NCBI GenBank assembly: GCA_964439395.1
Contig: CAYTNV010000001.1
Location: 1 to 64,000 of the forward strand
Direction of reading: 5' to 3'
Length of the DNA: 64,000 nucleotides
From: JAUUSJ01 sp964439395
Lineage (GTDB): Bacteria; Bacillota; Clostridia; Lachnospirales; Lachnospiraceae
The notes under the pieces were generated by a model that did not search any database, was not told the DNA's origin, and saw only the letters and a program-made list of their open reading frames with translations. Numbering within the stretch: position 1 is the first letter of the stretch; each line of letters begins with the position of its first letter. Of this stretch, positions 16,439 to 25,153 are shown in pieces. A program made the position numbers and the translations under genes.

Positions 16439-17434
16439 ATGATTTTAGCAGAAAAAATAGTGAAGCTTAGGAAAGAAAAAGGATGGTCACAAGAGGAACT
16501 TGCGATGCAGTTAAATGTATCTCGTCAATCTGTCTCAAAATGGGAAAGCTCAGCTTCCATACCAGATTTAGATAGAATTCTTAAATTAAGTCAAATTTTT
16601 GATGTGAGTACAGATTTTTTACTAAAGGATGAGATGGAAGTAGATAAGGCACAGATAGTGACGGTAGAAGACATTTTTGTTGAGGAATCTCAAACTATAC
16701 GAACGATATCTCTTGAAGAAGCGAATGAATATATGAATTTAGTGGAAAACTCTGCCAAGAAAATAGCTGCAGCAATAGTTGGCTGTATTTTATCCCCAGT
16801 TTTATTAATTTTATTAGGAGGGCTTTCGGAGTATGGAATTTTGCCGATAACAGAAGATATGGCAGGCGGAATTGGCGTGACAATTTTACTTTTAATTGTG
16901 GCTGGTGCAGTGGCGACCTTTATTATGCTGGGAATGAAGTTAGATAAGTATGAGTTTTTGGAATTTGAAGATATATCTTTGCAATATGGAGGATATAGTG
17001 CTGTAGAGAAAAAAAGAGAAGAATTTGAATCTACTTATAAAAAATGTATTACAATAGGAGTTACTTTTTGTATTATTAGTGTAGTTCCTCTTATGGTAGC
17101 TGCAGCTTTTAGTTTACCGGAAATTTCATATATTTATTGTGTTGATATTTTACTTGTGCTTGTCTCATTTGGTGTATTTTTGATGGTATGGTCTGGTATG
17201 ATTTATGGAAGTTATCAGAAACTTTTAGAAGAGGGCGAATATACAAGAGCGCAAAAAATAGAAAAAAGGCAAAATAAAAATTTAACGAAAGTATATTGGT
17301 GCATAGTAGTGGCGATTTATTTGGGAGTGAGCTTTTTGACGCAGAGATGGGATATAAGTTGGATTATATGGCCATCGGCAGGGGTTTTATTTGTTGCAGT
17401 ATGTGGCATGGCGGTGATGATTAGGAAAAAATAA
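16439..17434 (+). CDS. XRE-family transcriptional regulator with C-terminal membrane domain
   Basis: A 331-residue protein. Residues 5-60 are a classical Cro/C1 helix-turn-helix (KIVKLRKEKGWSQEELAMQL, then SRQSVSKWESSASIPDLDRI). After a linker the rest holds about six hydrophobic segments (for example IAAAIVGCILSPVLLILLGG and IIWPSAGVLFVAVCGMAVMI), so it is a membrane-bound regulator. Similar proteins in Firmicutes sense the cell envelope or antimicrobial stress, but the ligand here is unknown. GGGAGG precedes the ATG. Two palindromes upstream are probable self-operators. Confidence 0.85.
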   Translation: MILAEKIVKLRKEKGWSQEELAMQLNVSRQSVSKWESSASIPDLDRILKLSQIFDVSTDFLLKDEMEVDKAQIVTVEDIFVEESQTIRTISLEEANEYMNLVENSAKKIAAAIVGCILSPVLLILLGGLSEYGILPITEDMAGGIGVTILLLIVAGAVATFIMLGMKLDKYEFLEFEDISLQYGGYSAVEKKREEFESTYKKCITIGVTFCIISVVPLMVAAAFSLPEISYIYCVDILLVLVSFGVFLMVWSGMIYGSYQKLLEEGEYTRAQKIEKRQNKNLTKVYWCIVVAIYLGVSFLTQRWDISWIIWPSAGVLFVAVCGMAVMIRKK

Positions 17435-17590
17435 GCTTAAATTAAGCGAGATATTTTCATATGAAAAATAGATAAAAGTATGATATACTTAATAAAAAGA
17501 TGCGAGTTATTTTTTCGGGGAACAGAAGATATTCTTATAAAAGTGAAAACTTATAATTGCATTTTAAAAATTAAGTAGGAGGAAGAAAAA

Positions 17591-18496
17591 ATGGCAGTTG
17601 CTCGAATGGATTCAGGATGTATCATATGTTTGGCGCAAAAGGAGCTGAAAAATTTCCCTGCGGATTTACCAGAAGAGAAAAGATTAGTCTATATGAAAAG
17701 TGTACTAGATTTATTAGCAAATGTGACAGAGAAAGATAGTGCCCCTGTTATCTCGTCTAGAATTGCACAAATTCAGAGAGAAATGTTCGGAGAACATAAG
17801 GATTTTGCAAAAATTAAATATGGTTTTAATGAGTTGATGCTACATATTGAGGGAGATATTTATAAAAAACTATTGGAGGCGAAAGACCCTCTAAAGAGAG
17901 CAATTCAGTATGCAACAGTAGGAAATTATATTGATTTTGGAGTCTTAGTAGATGTGGAGAATGAAAAGCTCATGGAGCTAATTGAAAATGCACAAAATAA
18001 TCCTGTAGATGAGAAAGAATATGAGGCGCTAAAGGCAGATTTGCAAGCTGGAAAGAGATTAGTCTATTTGACGGATAACTGTGGAGAAGTTGTCTTAGAT
18101 AAGCTTCTTATTCGTATTATAAAAATGTTGTATCCACATATCAATGTGACAGTTATTGTGCGAGGAGAACAGATTATTAATGATGTAACAATAGAGGATG
18201 CTAAGCAAGTGGGATTAATAGACGAGGCGGATATTATTGAAAATGGCACGAGAATTCCAGGTACATGGCTTGAGGAGATTAGTCAGAAGGCAAAAAAAGC
18301 AATGGAGAATGCGGATGTTTTAATCTCTAAGGGACAGGGAAATTTTGAGACGTTACAGGGATGTGGCATGAATATTTATTATATGTTCCTCTGTAAATGT
18401 GATTTGTTTATGGAGCGTTTCGGTGTTGAGAGATTTGCAAGTATGCTTATCAATGATAATCAGTGCAAAAAATATTTGAAAAATATAGAAGAATAG
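17591..18496 (+). CDS. DUF89/ARMT1-like protein (damage-control phosphatase family)
   Basis: A 301-residue member of the DUF89 family, metal-dependent phosphatases thought to remove damaged phosphometabolites. Visible motifs are the N-terminal Cys pair CIICLAQKEL, the metal-site block VYLTDNCGEVVLDKLL (Asp-Asn in the middle of the protein), RGEQIINDVTIEDAKQVGL and DVLISKGQGNFETLQG, with NIYYMFLCKC near the end. The order fits the prokaryotic DUF89 subgroup with the N-terminal CxxC. GGAGGAAG lies before the ATG. Single gene closed by a terminator. The natural substrate is not known. Confidence 0.85.
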   Translation: MAVARMDSGCIICLAQKELKNFPADLPEEKRLVYMKSVLDLLANVTEKDSAPVISSRIAQIQREMFGEHKDFAKIKYGFNELMLHIEGDIYKKLLEAKDPLKRAIQYATVGNYIDFGVLVDVENEKLMELIENAQNNPVDEKEYEALKADLQAGKRLVYLTDNCGEVVLDKLLIRIIKMLYPHINVTVIVRGEQIINDVTIEDAKQVGLIDEADIIENGTRIPGTWLEEISQKAKKAMENADVLISKGQGNFETLQGCGMNIYYMFLCKCDLFMERFGVERFASMLINDNQCKKYLKNIEE

Positions 18497-18498
18497 AA

Positions 18499-18541
18499 AA
18501 AAGCGATAGTTTTCTAGTATTTAGGAGACTATCGCTTTTTT
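18499..18541 (+). terminator. Rho-independent terminator, insertion site of intron remnant
   Basis: AAAAGCGATAGTTT pairs with GACTATCGCTTTT around a loop, followed by T residues ending at 18541. The group II intron 5' end begins two bases later. Confidence 0.85.
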
Positions 18542-18542
18542 A

Positions 18543-18725
18543 GTGTGCCTTGCGGCCAGTGCACGTCACTAATGGATGAAAGTTCCTAATCCGCCCTAAT
18601 AGTGGGAAGGCTACAGCCAAGACCAAGGGTGTCCATCGTGAGGTGGAATCTGAAGGAAGGTAGAGGAAAATCTCTGGTCTGACGAACAGAAATCACATCA
18701 GGCTACGGTTAGGGATAAGGCTGCT
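18543..18725 (+). mobile_element. Group II intron 5' fragment (domain I remnant)
   Basis: The sequence begins GTGTGCCTTGCGG, the canonical group II 5' end GUGYG, and continues with CCAAGACCAAGGGTGTCC, ATCGTGAGGTGGAATCTGAA and AATCACATCAGGCTACGG, blocks I recognise from the domain I region of clostridial group II introns. It stops near 18725; no reverse transcriptase gene, domain V or 3' end follows. The 5' end lies directly after a terminator hairpin, the target choice of bacterial class C-like introns. It is a non-functional remnant. Confidence 0.7.
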
Positions 18726-18750
18726 AAACAAGTTTTGTTTAATAAAAAAC

Positions 18751-18786
18751 AAAAGGATTTATGAAAAAATTAATCCTTTTTTAAGA
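18751..18786 (+). terminator. Terminator-like hairpin
   Basis: AAAAGGATT (18751-18759) pairs with AATCCTTTT (18772-18780) with trailing T residues, after the intron fragment. Confidence 0.6.
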
Positions 18787-18908
18787 AATTTATGAATTAG
18801 ACATTTTACACTTTTCTCTATTATAGTTAAGAAAAATAGATTATCTATGGGAATTTGATACAGTACAACTTCTTGTGAACGAAATTATAGTAAATAACGG
18901 AACTAGAC

Positions 18909-19290
18909 AGCAGCAAGAAAAATACTTTGGTGGCTGCAGTTTCTAACGCAGGTGGACTCGGCATTTTTGCTACAGGAGATAAAGCACAAAAAGGTGGAAT
19001 TGAGAGAAGTAAAGCTGAAATTAAAAAAAATTAAAGAATTAACAGATAACCCTTTTGGTGTAAATATTGCTATGACTTCTCGAATTGTACAAGAAATTAT
19101 TGATTGTGCCTGCGAAGAGAAAATTGCTATGATTATAACAGGTGCTGGAATGACTGCTCCAAATGCCAAGGTATGTCTAGATTTACATGCTTTGGCATTT
19201 TTGCTATTGAATAATAATATAAAAAATTTAAAAATTTTTATGAAATTCGAAAATAGCTTTGTCAATGAAAAAGAGGCTGTCACAAAATGA
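18909..19290 (+). pseudogene. Broken FabK/nitronate monooxygenase-like gene
   Basis: One frame reads NTLVAAVSNAGGLGIFATGD and then KGGIERSKAEIKK before a stop; a run of A near 19022-19031 shifts to the next frame, which continues KKIKELTDNPFGVNIAMTSR and IAMIITGAGMTAPN. Together they match the flavin-binding TIM barrel of enoyl-ACP reductase II (FabK) and 2-nitropropane dioxygenases from about residue 20 to 110. The 5' end with start codon, and the C-terminal two thirds, are absent. It is a frameshifted and truncated relic. Confidence 0.7.
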
Positions 19291-19333
19291 ACTTTTCGTA
19301 AGATATTTTATAACAACCTCCTTTTTATGCTTT

Positions 19334-20722
19334 TTACTGTTCTGTCATAAAATATTCTTTTACAAGTCGGACGACAGTTCCAGATAGTAAGAATAGAGCA
19401 ATTAAGTTTGGAATTGCCATAAGTCCGTTAAATGTCTCAGCGATGCTCCAAAGAAGACCTAAATCAATTGTGGCGCCGAGGATGGCAACGAGTGAATATA
19501 CTACCATAAATGGTTTAATAGTCTTTTCAGAGAAAAGAAATTCGATGCAGCGTGCGCCGTAAAGTCCCCAACCGATAATTGTGGAGAAAGCAAAGCAGCA
19601 CATAGCAACAGCAGTAAAAATAGAAACCCAGTTGCCGTAAGTGTAGGTAAATCCAGAAATTGTAAGTTCTGCACCTGCGGCAGCACCGTAAGGAACTGAG
19701 ACGTCACTGCAAAGGATAACGAGTGCAGTTAGAGTACAAATGAGAATCGTATCAGTAAACACCTCGAAAATTCCGAAAAATCCTTGTTTTACAGGTTTTT
19801 TTGTATCGGCACAGGCGTGGGCGATAGATCCAGTACCGAGACCAGCCTCATTGGAGAAAATACCTCGCGATACACCTTTTTTCATACTAAGGAAGAAACT
19901 TCCGACAATGCCACCAGTGACAGAAGCTGGGCGAAAAGCTCCAGAGACGATAGCTGCAAATACGCTGGGTACTCGGTCTATATGAAGAATTACGACTCCC
20001 ACGGCAAGTAGAATATAGAAAACTGCCATAAATGGAACTAGTTTTTCTGTGACAGTTCCGATTCTTTTGATACCTCCTAAAAGCACAAGAGCTACTAATA
20101 ATGTAATAAGGATTCCGATGATAAGGTTGATTGTAGATACTTGTTGCTCATCGATAATATGATAATTAAGAAGAGCAGAATTAATAGCAGTAGTAATAGT
20201 ATTAACCTGTGTGGCATTGCCAGTTCCAAAGACAGTCAGCACTCCAAAGAGGGAGAAAGCTGTGGCAAGCCAATGCCAGTTCTTTCCAAGTCCATTTTTT
20301 ATATAGTACATAGGGCCGCCGACGAGATCTCCATGGGAATTTCTCTCACGAAAATGTACGGCAAGTGTTACTTCGGAAAATTTTGTACACATACCAAGAA
20401 ATGCTGAAATCCACATCCAGAAAACAGCTCCTGGTCCACCAATAGCAATGGCACCCGCTACACCAGCGATATTTCCAGTTCCTACGGTTGCTGCCAAGGC
20501 TGTACAGACTGCCTGAAAAGGTGTCATGGAGCCATCAGAGGCTGCTCGTTTGCGAAACATTCTTCCGATTGTTACTTTCATTGCATAGGTGAATTTTTGT
20601 AATTGTATAAAGTGTAGGCGTAAACTTAAGTATAGTCCCACACCGATGATACAAATCATTGCTGGCACACCCCATATAAAATTGTTGACAGCAGAGTTGA
20701 TAGTTTCGATTAGTTGAAGCAT
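19334..20722 (-). CDS. Sodium:alanine symporter (AGCS/AlsT family)
   Basis: A 462-residue membrane protein that imports alanine or glycine with Na+. Signatures are AVCTALAATVGTGNIAGVAG (the AGCS motif near residue 75), FWMWISAFLGMCTKFSEVTL, LVGGPMYYIKNGLGKNW and RGIFSNEAGLGTGSIAHACA (the second family signature). Length and about ten transmembrane segments are normal. It reads toward the FabK relic and shares a bidirectional hairpin (AAAAAGAGG ... CCTCCTTTTT, 19269-19327) at its 3' end. Monocistronic. Confidence 0.93.
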   Translation of the reverse strand: MLQLIETINSAVNNFIWGVPAMICIIGVGLYLSLRLHFIQLQKFTYAMKVTIGRMFRKRAASDGSMTPFQAVCTALAATVGTGNIAGVAGAIAIGGPGAVFWMWISAFLGMCTKFSEVTLAVHFRERNSHGDLVGGPMYYIKNGLGKNWHWLATAFSLFGVLTVFGTGNATQVNTITTAINSALLNYHIIDEQQVSTINLIIGILITLLVALVLLGGIKRIGTVTEKLVPFMAVFYILLAVGVVILHIDRVPSVFAAIVSGAFRPASVTGGIVGSFFLSMKKGVSRGIFSNEAGLGTGSIAHACADTKKPVKQGFFGIFEVFTDTILICTLTALVILCSDVSVPYGAAAGAELTISGFTYTYGNWVSIFTAVAMCCFAFSTIIGWGLYGARCIEFLFSEKTIKPFMVVYSLVAILGATIDLGLLWSIAETFNGLMAIPNLIALFLLSGTVVRLVKEYFMTEQ

Positions 20723-20943
20723 AGTAAATCCTTTCTTTTCTTATGTAATAAGTAAAAATGCTTAATTTTATAAAGTTGCACTTCGATATCATATCATAAA
20801 TAACAGAAAATGTACAGAGATTAGTACATTAGAAATAAGAATTTTGTATACCTTATTCTTGATTTGAATGGAAAGGTTTGATAAAATTATAACAAAGTAA
20901 TATTTAGCATAAAGGCAATATAGTTAGAAACGGAGGAAAAGGT

Positions 20944-21447
20944 ATGAAAAAAAGGGTTTGGTTTGTTCTGCTGACATTATGTTTTCTTTTAATTGGTTGC
21001 GAGAGGGAAGAAGAACTTGAGAAGTTATGTAGAATCGAAATTATAGAGGAGGATACTTCTACCATTATTAAGGTGATGGATTTTATGACGCAGATGGATG
21101 TATCAGACTTTTTAGATGAAGACGAATGGGGGATACAGACTGAGGGAAATATGAGTGAGGAAGAGATACATGAAATCGAGACGCAGGTGGAGCAGTCAGA
21201 GCTCATACCAGAATACAGAATCATCCTATATCAGGAAAAAACAAAAACATTGATTTCATTAGATAATGATGAAGAGTATGAGAAAATTATGGAGTATATT
21301 ACATATGAGGATTCGGAAGTAGTAAAGGCAATAGTTGAAAGTGATGCAAGAAAAAATATGGGATTATCGGATGAGTTTTTCAGCTATTATTTTGAGGGAA
21401 CAGAAGAATTTTTTGAAAATTTGCAGGAGGTAGTCAGCAAAGAATGA
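20944..21447 (+). CDS. Putative lipoprotein of unknown function
   Basis: A 167-residue protein with a lipoprotein signal: MKKRVWFVLLTLCFLLIGCE, lipobox LIGC with Cys at residue 19. The mature part is very acidic (many Glu/Asp), with no recognised domain. CGGAGGAAAAGG precedes the ATG. It is followed 50 nt later by the LpdD-like gene and may share its transcript. Function unknown. Confidence 0.75.
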   Translation: MKKRVWFVLLTLCFLLIGCEREEELEKLCRIEIIEEDTSTIIKVMDFMTQMDVSDFLDEDEWGIQTEGNMSEEEIHEIETQVEQSELIPEYRIILYQEKTKTLISLDNDEEYEKIMEYITYEDSEVVKAIVESDARKNMGLSDEFFSYYFEGTEEFFENLQEVVSKE

Positions 21448-21500
21448 TAGATTGGTCTTGGGAGTTTGAGATGTGATTGTTGAAAGGTAGGTGTGCGAAG

Positions 21501-21893
21501 GTGGAAGTTTTTAAGGAAGAAATGAAATGGACCGTGCAAAGGGAGTTATCTTTTTCTATTCTTTCTCTTTGTATGAATAAAATAGGGGATGACTATTGTG
21601 TACAGATTAAAGGTGGAGATAGACCGCATATTGGTTGTGCTGTTTTGGCAATTCCAAGGCCTTCTTTAAAAGATGGTACGAAACAGAGTGTGACATCCTC
21701 AGTACTGAATCGAATCGGACATAAGGATGAATATATCTGTCGATATGTAGCTGAAAAAATCGCAAGAGAGAAAGGGAAAGCGACTTTATGTACCGGAGGT
21801 TTTCATGTGGATGATATTACAGAAGAGCAAATAGAGGAAGTGAGTGAGGCGGTGAAAGAATTAACAGAGGAATTTTTAATTCTGAAGGTATAA
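21501..21893 (+). CDS. LpdD-like (prenylated-flavin chaperone-like) domain protein
   Basis: About 130 residues. The conserved core GGDRPHIGCAVLAIPRPSLK, SSVLNRIGHKDEYICRYVAE and CTGGFHVDDITEEQIE resembles the small LpdD/gallate decarboxylase subunit D-type family, thought to help insert prenylated FMN into UbiD-like decarboxylases. No UbiD/UbiX-type gene is in the window, so this is an orphan member whose role is open. Start choice: GTG 21501, 9 nt after AAGGTAGG; a TTG at 21477 is the alternative. It follows a lipoprotein gene. Confidence 0.65.
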   Translation: MEVFKEEMKWTVQRELSFSILSLCMNKIGDDYCVQIKGGDRPHIGCAVLAIPRPSLKDGTKQSVTSSVLNRIGHKDEYICRYVAEKIAREKGKATLCTGGFHVDDITEEQIEEVSEAVKELTEEFLILKV

Positions 21894-21978
21894 GATATTT
21901 AAAGGAAAATAGTATTTACTTAAGTTTTGTGCAATATAGTTAGAAAATCTGGATATTTTGGCATAATAGAACCTAAAT

Positions 21979-21992
21979 TGTAAACGATTTCA
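21979..21992 (+). promoter_or_regulatory. cre box (CcpA/LacI-type operator), copy 1
   Basis: TGTAAACGATTTCA fits the cre consensus TGWNANCGNTNWCA at every position. The same 14-mer recurs 68 bp downstream. Confidence 0.7.
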
Positions 21993-22046
21993 ATAAAAAT
22001 AAAATATATAATTGAATATATCATATAAATATGATATATTTATAAT

Positions 22047-22060
22047 TGTAAACGATTTCA
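22047..22060 (+). promoter_or_regulatory. cre box (CcpA/LacI-type operator), copy 2
   Basis: An identical TGTAAACGATTTCA. Between the copies lies an AT palindrome ATATATCATA/TATGATATAT (about 22017-22040). Two equal sites 68 bp apart allow looping by a LacI-family repressor (either CcpA or a sucrose repressor) ahead of the GH32 gene. Confidence 0.7.
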
Positions 22061-22245
22061 AAAACTGGCAGAAGCGGAATATGACAGTGTAGTATCTAGT
22101 TGTTTTTTGATGAGCATTTGCAAAGTATTTTAAGTAGTAAACTACTTAAAATGAAAAGAAATATAGTTTATCGAAAAAAGATGTATGGAAATTTACATAG
22201 TATTAATTAGATAATACACTAGTACTAAGAAAGTGAGGTTATATT

Positions 22246-23703
22246 ATGAGAGAATGGACAAAGGAAGAGCGTTATAGAGTGTTACAAAGTCCAGAGGAAA
22301 TTAGAGGACTTTTTAATAAGATTAATAAGTCGGTGTATCGACAAACTTATCATGTCCAGCCAGTGACTGGCTTATCCAGTGACCCAAACGGATTTGCTTT
22401 TCATAAGGGAATATGGCATTTATTTTATCAGTGGTGTCCATGGGGAGCAGTTCACGGTCTAAAATATTGGTATCATGTTACATCAAAAGATTTAATTCAT
22501 TGGAAAAACGAGGGAATTGGCTTAAAACCTGACTGTTATTATGATAATAAGGGAAATCATTCAGGCTCAGCGATTTCTGCTGATGATGAGCTTTATTTCT
22601 TTTATACGGGGAATCATAGAGACGAAAATTGGGTGAGAACACCTTATACTTGTGCCGCTAAGCTAGGAGAGGATGGAAATCCAGTTAAGTTACCTGAACC
22701 ACTTTTTGGACCGAGGGAAGATTATAGTGAGCATCAACGAGATCCTAAGATTTTTTATAATGCCCAAAAGAAGATGTATTATATATTTATTGGCGCACAA
22801 TCTTTGAATAAAAAAGGATGTGTATTAGTTTATCAGTCTGAGAAATTAGAGGAAGGTTGGAGCTTTGCTGGTGAATTGAAGGTTTTAGGATATGAAAATT
22901 TTGGTGGTATGTGGGAATGCCCTTGTATGGAACGTATTGATGGTAAGGAAGTCTTGATTTTTTCTCCACAGTATATCAAACTACCTGGACGTAGTGAAAG
23001 CACGAATCATAATGTATATCTTATCGGCAGCATGGACTACGATACTTTAACATTCACACCCGAATCAGATTATCGTTACTTGGATTTTGGATTTGACTTT
23101 TACGCTGCTCAGTTGGCGGCGAATACAGGCAATCAAGATAAGACTATTATTATCGCATGGATCGGTCTTCCTGACAATCATTATCCTACTGAGGAGGAAG
23201 ATTGGGAAGGAAGTATGACTTTGCCAAGAGAGTTGAGAATAAGGGATGGACGTTTAGTTCAAACTCCAATTGCTGGCATTGAGTGCTTGAGAGAGCAGGA
23301 GCTTCCAGCAGATGGTACTCTTAGTGCAGCCTGTGAAATGCAAGTCAGCGTTGGAGAGGGAAATCTTGACTTAAATCTTTTCACGACAGCAGACGGAAAC
23401 GGTGGAATGACATTACATTATGATGCAAAGACAAAGACCTGTACGGTAGACCGAAGCAAGCTTGCAAAGCGCTTTAACGAGAGTGTCGGAGAAGTTTTAG
23501 ATATGCCTCTTGAAAATAAACTTACAAGTTTGAGAATTTTTATTGACCATAGTTCTGTAGAGATTTTTGCAAATGACGGTGAGGCTACTTTTACCTCTCA
23601 TATTTATCCTATTGAGGATGAGTATAATTACACTATTAATGATAATGGGTCTGTGAAGATTTGGTCTTTACATGCATCCGTAAAAGATGATTTTGTAGTT
23701 TAA
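22246..23703 (+). CDS. scrB: Sucrose-6-phosphate hydrolase / beta-fructofuranosidase (GH32)
   Basis: A 485-residue cytoplasmic GH32 enzyme with no signal peptide. Catalytic landmarks: nucleophile Asp in GLSSDPNGFAFHKG, the RDPK motif in EHQRDPKIF, and the acid/base Glu in GMWECPCMER; a C-terminal beta-sandwich closes with LRIFIDHSSVEIFANDGE. It would split sucrose-6-phosphate or sucrose/fructo-oligosaccharides. No PTS transporter or fructokinase is adjacent, so the partner genes lie elsewhere. Two cre boxes upstream predict sugar control. A HAD phosphatase gene follows by 100 nt. Confidence 0.9.
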   Translation: MREWTKEERYRVLQSPEEIRGLFNKINKSVYRQTYHVQPVTGLSSDPNGFAFHKGIWHLFYQWCPWGAVHGLKYWYHVTSKDLIHWKNEGIGLKPDCYYDNKGNHSGSAISADDELYFFYTGNHRDENWVRTPYTCAAKLGEDGNPVKLPEPLFGPREDYSEHQRDPKIFYNAQKKMYYIFIGAQSLNKKGCVLVYQSEKLEEGWSFAGELKVLGYENFGGMWECPCMERIDGKEVLIFSPQYIKLPGRSESTNHNVYLIGSMDYDTLTFTPESDYRYLDFGFDFYAAQLAANTGNQDKTIIIAWIGLPDNHYPTEEEDWEGSMTLPRELRIRDGRLVQTPIAGIECLREQELPADGTLSAACEMQVSVGEGNLDLNLFTTADGNGGMTLHYDAKTKTCTVDRSKLAKRFNESVGEVLDMPLENKLTSLRIFIDHSSVEIFANDGEATFTSHIYPIEDEYNYTINDNGSVKIWSLHASVKDDFVV

Positions 23704-23803
23704 AGTTCAGATATGTTTGTAAGAATCTTTATGATAAAGTAATCAAACTTTTATGCATAATAGAGTCTGCAACGCAGATATAAAAAACGAAAGGACTTAA
23801 TTT

Positions 23804-24577
23804 ATGAAAAAAGTATTTGCAAGTGATTTCGATGGAACACTTTATTTTTATAAAGCAGATATAAAGTTACCTCCTGAGTCTGTGAGTAAGATTAAGCAAT
23901 ATCAAAAGTTGGGGCATGTTTTTGGATTATGCACTGGAAGACAGGTGGGTGGATTAACACCTTTTATTACTGGATTTGTGGAGCCTGATTTTTTTATTAC
24001 TAGCAGTGGAGCTAATATTGTTGATAAAGAATTTGAACAAATTTATAGATGTGGTGTTGATTGTGATATTGTGGATGCATTAATAAAAGAATATAATCCA
24101 CAGGGATATCGAATGACATTAGATATTGAGGGAAATATATGCGTATTTGCCCCTATGGATTATCCAGGAGAATATTTTATTATTACAGGTAGAGAGGATG
24201 CTCCAGAGGGATTAGTGCATCAGGTTAGTATTCATACGGAGAGCTTAGATGATGCAGCTTATATTTCTGAGAGTATTAATGAGCGTTATGGGGATTATGT
24301 GGAAGCTTTTCAAAATGTTGTCGAGGTGGATATCGCACCAAAAGGCTGTTCTAAAGGCAAGGGTATCGGAATAATTAAGGAGTATTTAAAAGAGAAGTTT
24401 GGCGATATTAAGATTTATGGCATTGGAGATTCTATTAATGATTTATCTCTTATTGAGGCAGCTGATGTCTCTTATACTTTCCCTTATGCTCCGCAGATTG
24501 TACAAGATAAAGCCACTAAGGTTGTAGAGACAATTTATGATGCATTGGAAGATAGTATAAATGATCTTACGGATTAA
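23804..24577 (+). CDS. Cof-type HAD-superfamily phosphatase
   Basis: A 257-residue sugar-phosphate or flavin-phosphate phosphatase. HAD motif I is FASDFDGTLYF (nucleophile Asp), motif II Ser/Thr in ITSSGANI, motif III Lys in DIAPKGCSKGKGIG and motif IV GIGDSINDLSLIEAADVSY. The C2B-type cap lies between. The substrate is not predictable; its place after scrB hints at sugar phosphates. A terminator-like hairpin follows at 24647. Confidence 0.85.
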   Translation: MKKVFASDFDGTLYFYKADIKLPPESVSKIKQYQKLGHVFGLCTGRQVGGLTPFITGFVEPDFFITSSGANIVDKEFEQIYRCGVDCDIVDALIKEYNPQGYRMTLDIEGNICVFAPMDYPGEYFIITGREDAPEGLVHQVSIHTESLDDAAYISESINERYGDYVEAFQNVVEVDIAPKGCSKGKGIGIIKEYLKEKFGDIKIYGIGDSINDLSLIEAADVSYTFPYAPQIVQDKATKVVETIYDALEDSINDLTD

Positions 24578-24646
24578 TTTGTTGAAGCAGATTATCTTGG
24601 TGAGATAAAATTCCTATTTTATTAATTATATAACTTAAGAAATGTT

Positions 24647-24700
24647 AAAAAGGGATGTGGGCAATCTGTTTTTAAAACGTTGTTTGTATCTCTTTTTTTA
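24647..24700 (+). terminator. Terminator-like hairpin
   Basis: AAAAAGGGAT pairs with ATCTCTTTTT over a long imperfect loop and ends in a T run, after the HAD gene. The rest of the gap to 25153 shows no gene; a TATAAT at about 25091 or 25129 may belong to the next gene. Confidence 0.5.
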
Positions 24701-25153
24701 CGTTTATTTCCAGAGCCGTATAATTGTTTGAAAAAGTATTATGAAGGCATTGAAGGCGGTGACTTATAAAGTCTTTTTCCAATTAGTGTTTTTAATGTAT
24801 AGGAAGATTTTTCAATCTTTCATAAAAGTAAGATGGGATATAACTTGAAGTCATCGAAGGTTGATTTGACCGAGGAAAGCTGATAGAATGATAATAAATT
24901 GAGATTATGGAGGGGGAATTTTTGGTTTGATTTGGATTAGTAAAATTAAATACAAAAAATGTGCAATATATTCCTAGTGACAGGACAAAATAGTTTTGCT
25001 TTATAGAAAAGAAAAACTATAAATGAAAAATAGTTTTAAAATTCATTTATTTTGGTTTGGGAAATATTTAGAGAAAATAATTATTTTCATTATAATATAA
25101 AATATCTTTAAACTTTTGGGAAGATACTATAATGTAAAGGAGGAAGTAAATTA

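Noticed and set aside
21979..22060. Operators for a local LacI repressor
   Set aside because: No LacI-family gene is in the window and both sites fit the cre consensus fully, so CcpA control is the simpler reading, although a distant sucrose repressor is not excluded.
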